Assembly (NCBI GenBank): GCA_024404655.1
Contig: JAKSPR010000181.1
Span: 1 to 6,112 of the forward strand
Source of the DNA: Clostridia bacterium
Lineage (GTDB): Bacteria > Bacillota > Clostridia > Oscillospirales > CAG-272
DNA length: 6,112 nt
Direction: 5' to 3'
Part shown: positions 5,398-6,112 of the stretch, one piece after another
Numbering within the stretch: position 1 is the stretch's first letter
How the letters are laid out: each line of letters begins with the position of its first letter
Notes under the pieces: generated by a model
The model's database searches: none
What the model saw: only the letters and a program-made list of their open reading frames with translations
Told to the model about the DNA's origin: nothing
Translations under genes and position numbers: made by a program

Positions 5398-6112
5398 ATG
5401 GCTGAAAACCTGACTTATAAAATTGATACCTTTGAAGGCCCCCTTGATCTGCTTCTCACCCTGATCTCCAAAAACAAAATGGATATCAAGGATATCAAGA
5501 TCACCGTCATCTTTGCGCAGTATATGGAATACCTCGACCGCATGAAGCAGATGGACATGGAGATTGCGGGAGAGTTCATCGTCATGGCTTCGGAGCTGAT
5601 GCTTATCAAGAGCCGCATGCTCCTGCCGCGGATCGAACCCGAAGAAGAGGACCCCAGAGCACGCCTTGCCCAGGCCCTTCTGGAATACAAGCGCGCCAAG
5701 GAAGCGGCACTCTATTTTGAGGAACAGTATTCCATTTATTCCCGGCGGTTTGTCAAGGATACGGACGAAATTCCCGCCGATAAGAACGAAATCGCCCCGC
5801 AGGATGCGGCGCTGCTCAAAAAAGCGCTTCTGCGGCTGTTTTCAAACAAAGAACGGGAGGACGTGCCTCCCATCAAGAATATCACCCCCATCATTCAGAA
5901 GACCATTGTTCCGGTCTCCGATATGATCCGCGGGGTCATGGCGCAGCTTTCCGGAGCGGGAACCGTGCCGTTTCTGGAGCTTTTCTCACAGGCATCCTCC
6001 AAGAGCGAGATCGTCGCTATCTTCATGGCGGTGCTGGCGCTCATCAAGGACGGCCATGTGATGCTGGAAAAGCGTCTGGAAGCCCAGGCGCAGGAGGTTC
6101 CCGACGGGGAAC
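5398..6112 (+). CDS. scpA: Segregation and condensation protein A (3' end outside window)
   Basis: ScpA is the kleisin subunit of the bacterial SMC condensin. It bridges the SMC head domains and binds ScpB, organising and segregating the chromosome. 238 codons are visible and the frame is open to the edge; family members are about 240-260 residues, so little is missing. Signatures: N-terminal DTFEGPLDLLLTLI (10-23), the helix EFIVMASELMLIKSRMLLP (59-77) that contacts the SMC neck, an acidic middle part, and a C-terminal winged-helix region (about 188-224) including FLELF and IFMAVLALIKDG, which engages the SMC head. The ATG has AAAGGA ten bases upstream and lies 21 bases after the M50 stop, consistent with the same operon. 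scpB is the expected next gene, beyond the window. Confidence 0.96.
   Translation, partial: MAENLTYKIDTFEGPLDLLLTLISKNKMDIKDIKITVIFAQYMEYLDRMKQMDMEIAGEFIVMASELMLIKSRMLLPRIEPEEEDPRARLAQALLEYKRAKEAALYFEEQYSIYSRRFVKDTDEIPADKNEIAPQDAALLKKALLRLFSNKEREDVPPIKNITPIIQKTIVPVSDMIRGVMAQLSGAGTVPFLELFSQASSKSEIVAIFMAVLALIKDGHVMLEKRLEAQAQEVPDGE

Overview
The window is a piece of a Bacillota chromosome, most likely from the Clostridia and perhaps an Oscillospiraceae/Ruminococcaceae relative. This rests on the gene content and order (lon, then engB/ysxC, an M50 protease and scpA), strong AGGAGG-type ribosome binding sites, sigma-A-like promoters, moderately GC-rich genes and AT-rich intergenic DNA. The genus cannot be fixed from the sequence alone.

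Layout: (1) The last 95 codons of a dapA gene (lysine/diaminopimelate synthesis) enter from the left edge and end at 290, followed by a strong intrinsic terminator. (2) A convergent single gene on the minus strand encodes a DUF1643 protein. It has its own near-consensus promoter, which helps fix its start at 972. (3) A gene-free stretch of about 500 bases (973-1488) is the least ordinary part. It holds the DUF1643 promoter, a separate strong forward promoter leading into a hairpin plus T-run (a candidate small RNA or attenuated leader), and then the lon promoter. A degenerate CIRCE-like inverted repeat overlaps the lon promoter, and a perfect 14-base palindrome lies just downstream. (4) A forward gene run with gaps of only 21-42 bases, probably one operon: lon (ATP-dependent protease), engB/ysxC (ribosome-assembly GTPase), a short site-2-type intramembrane metalloprotease, and scpA (condensin kleisin), which runs off the right edge.

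The operon joins cytosolic protein quality control, 50S ribosome assembly, membrane proteolysis and chromosome condensation. All are housekeeping functions tied to growth, and the genes look intact. I see no mobile element, CRISPR array, tRNA, rRNA or clearly new multi-gene system. The points most worth following are the candidate small RNA at about 1175-1306 and the possible repressor sites at the lon promoter.
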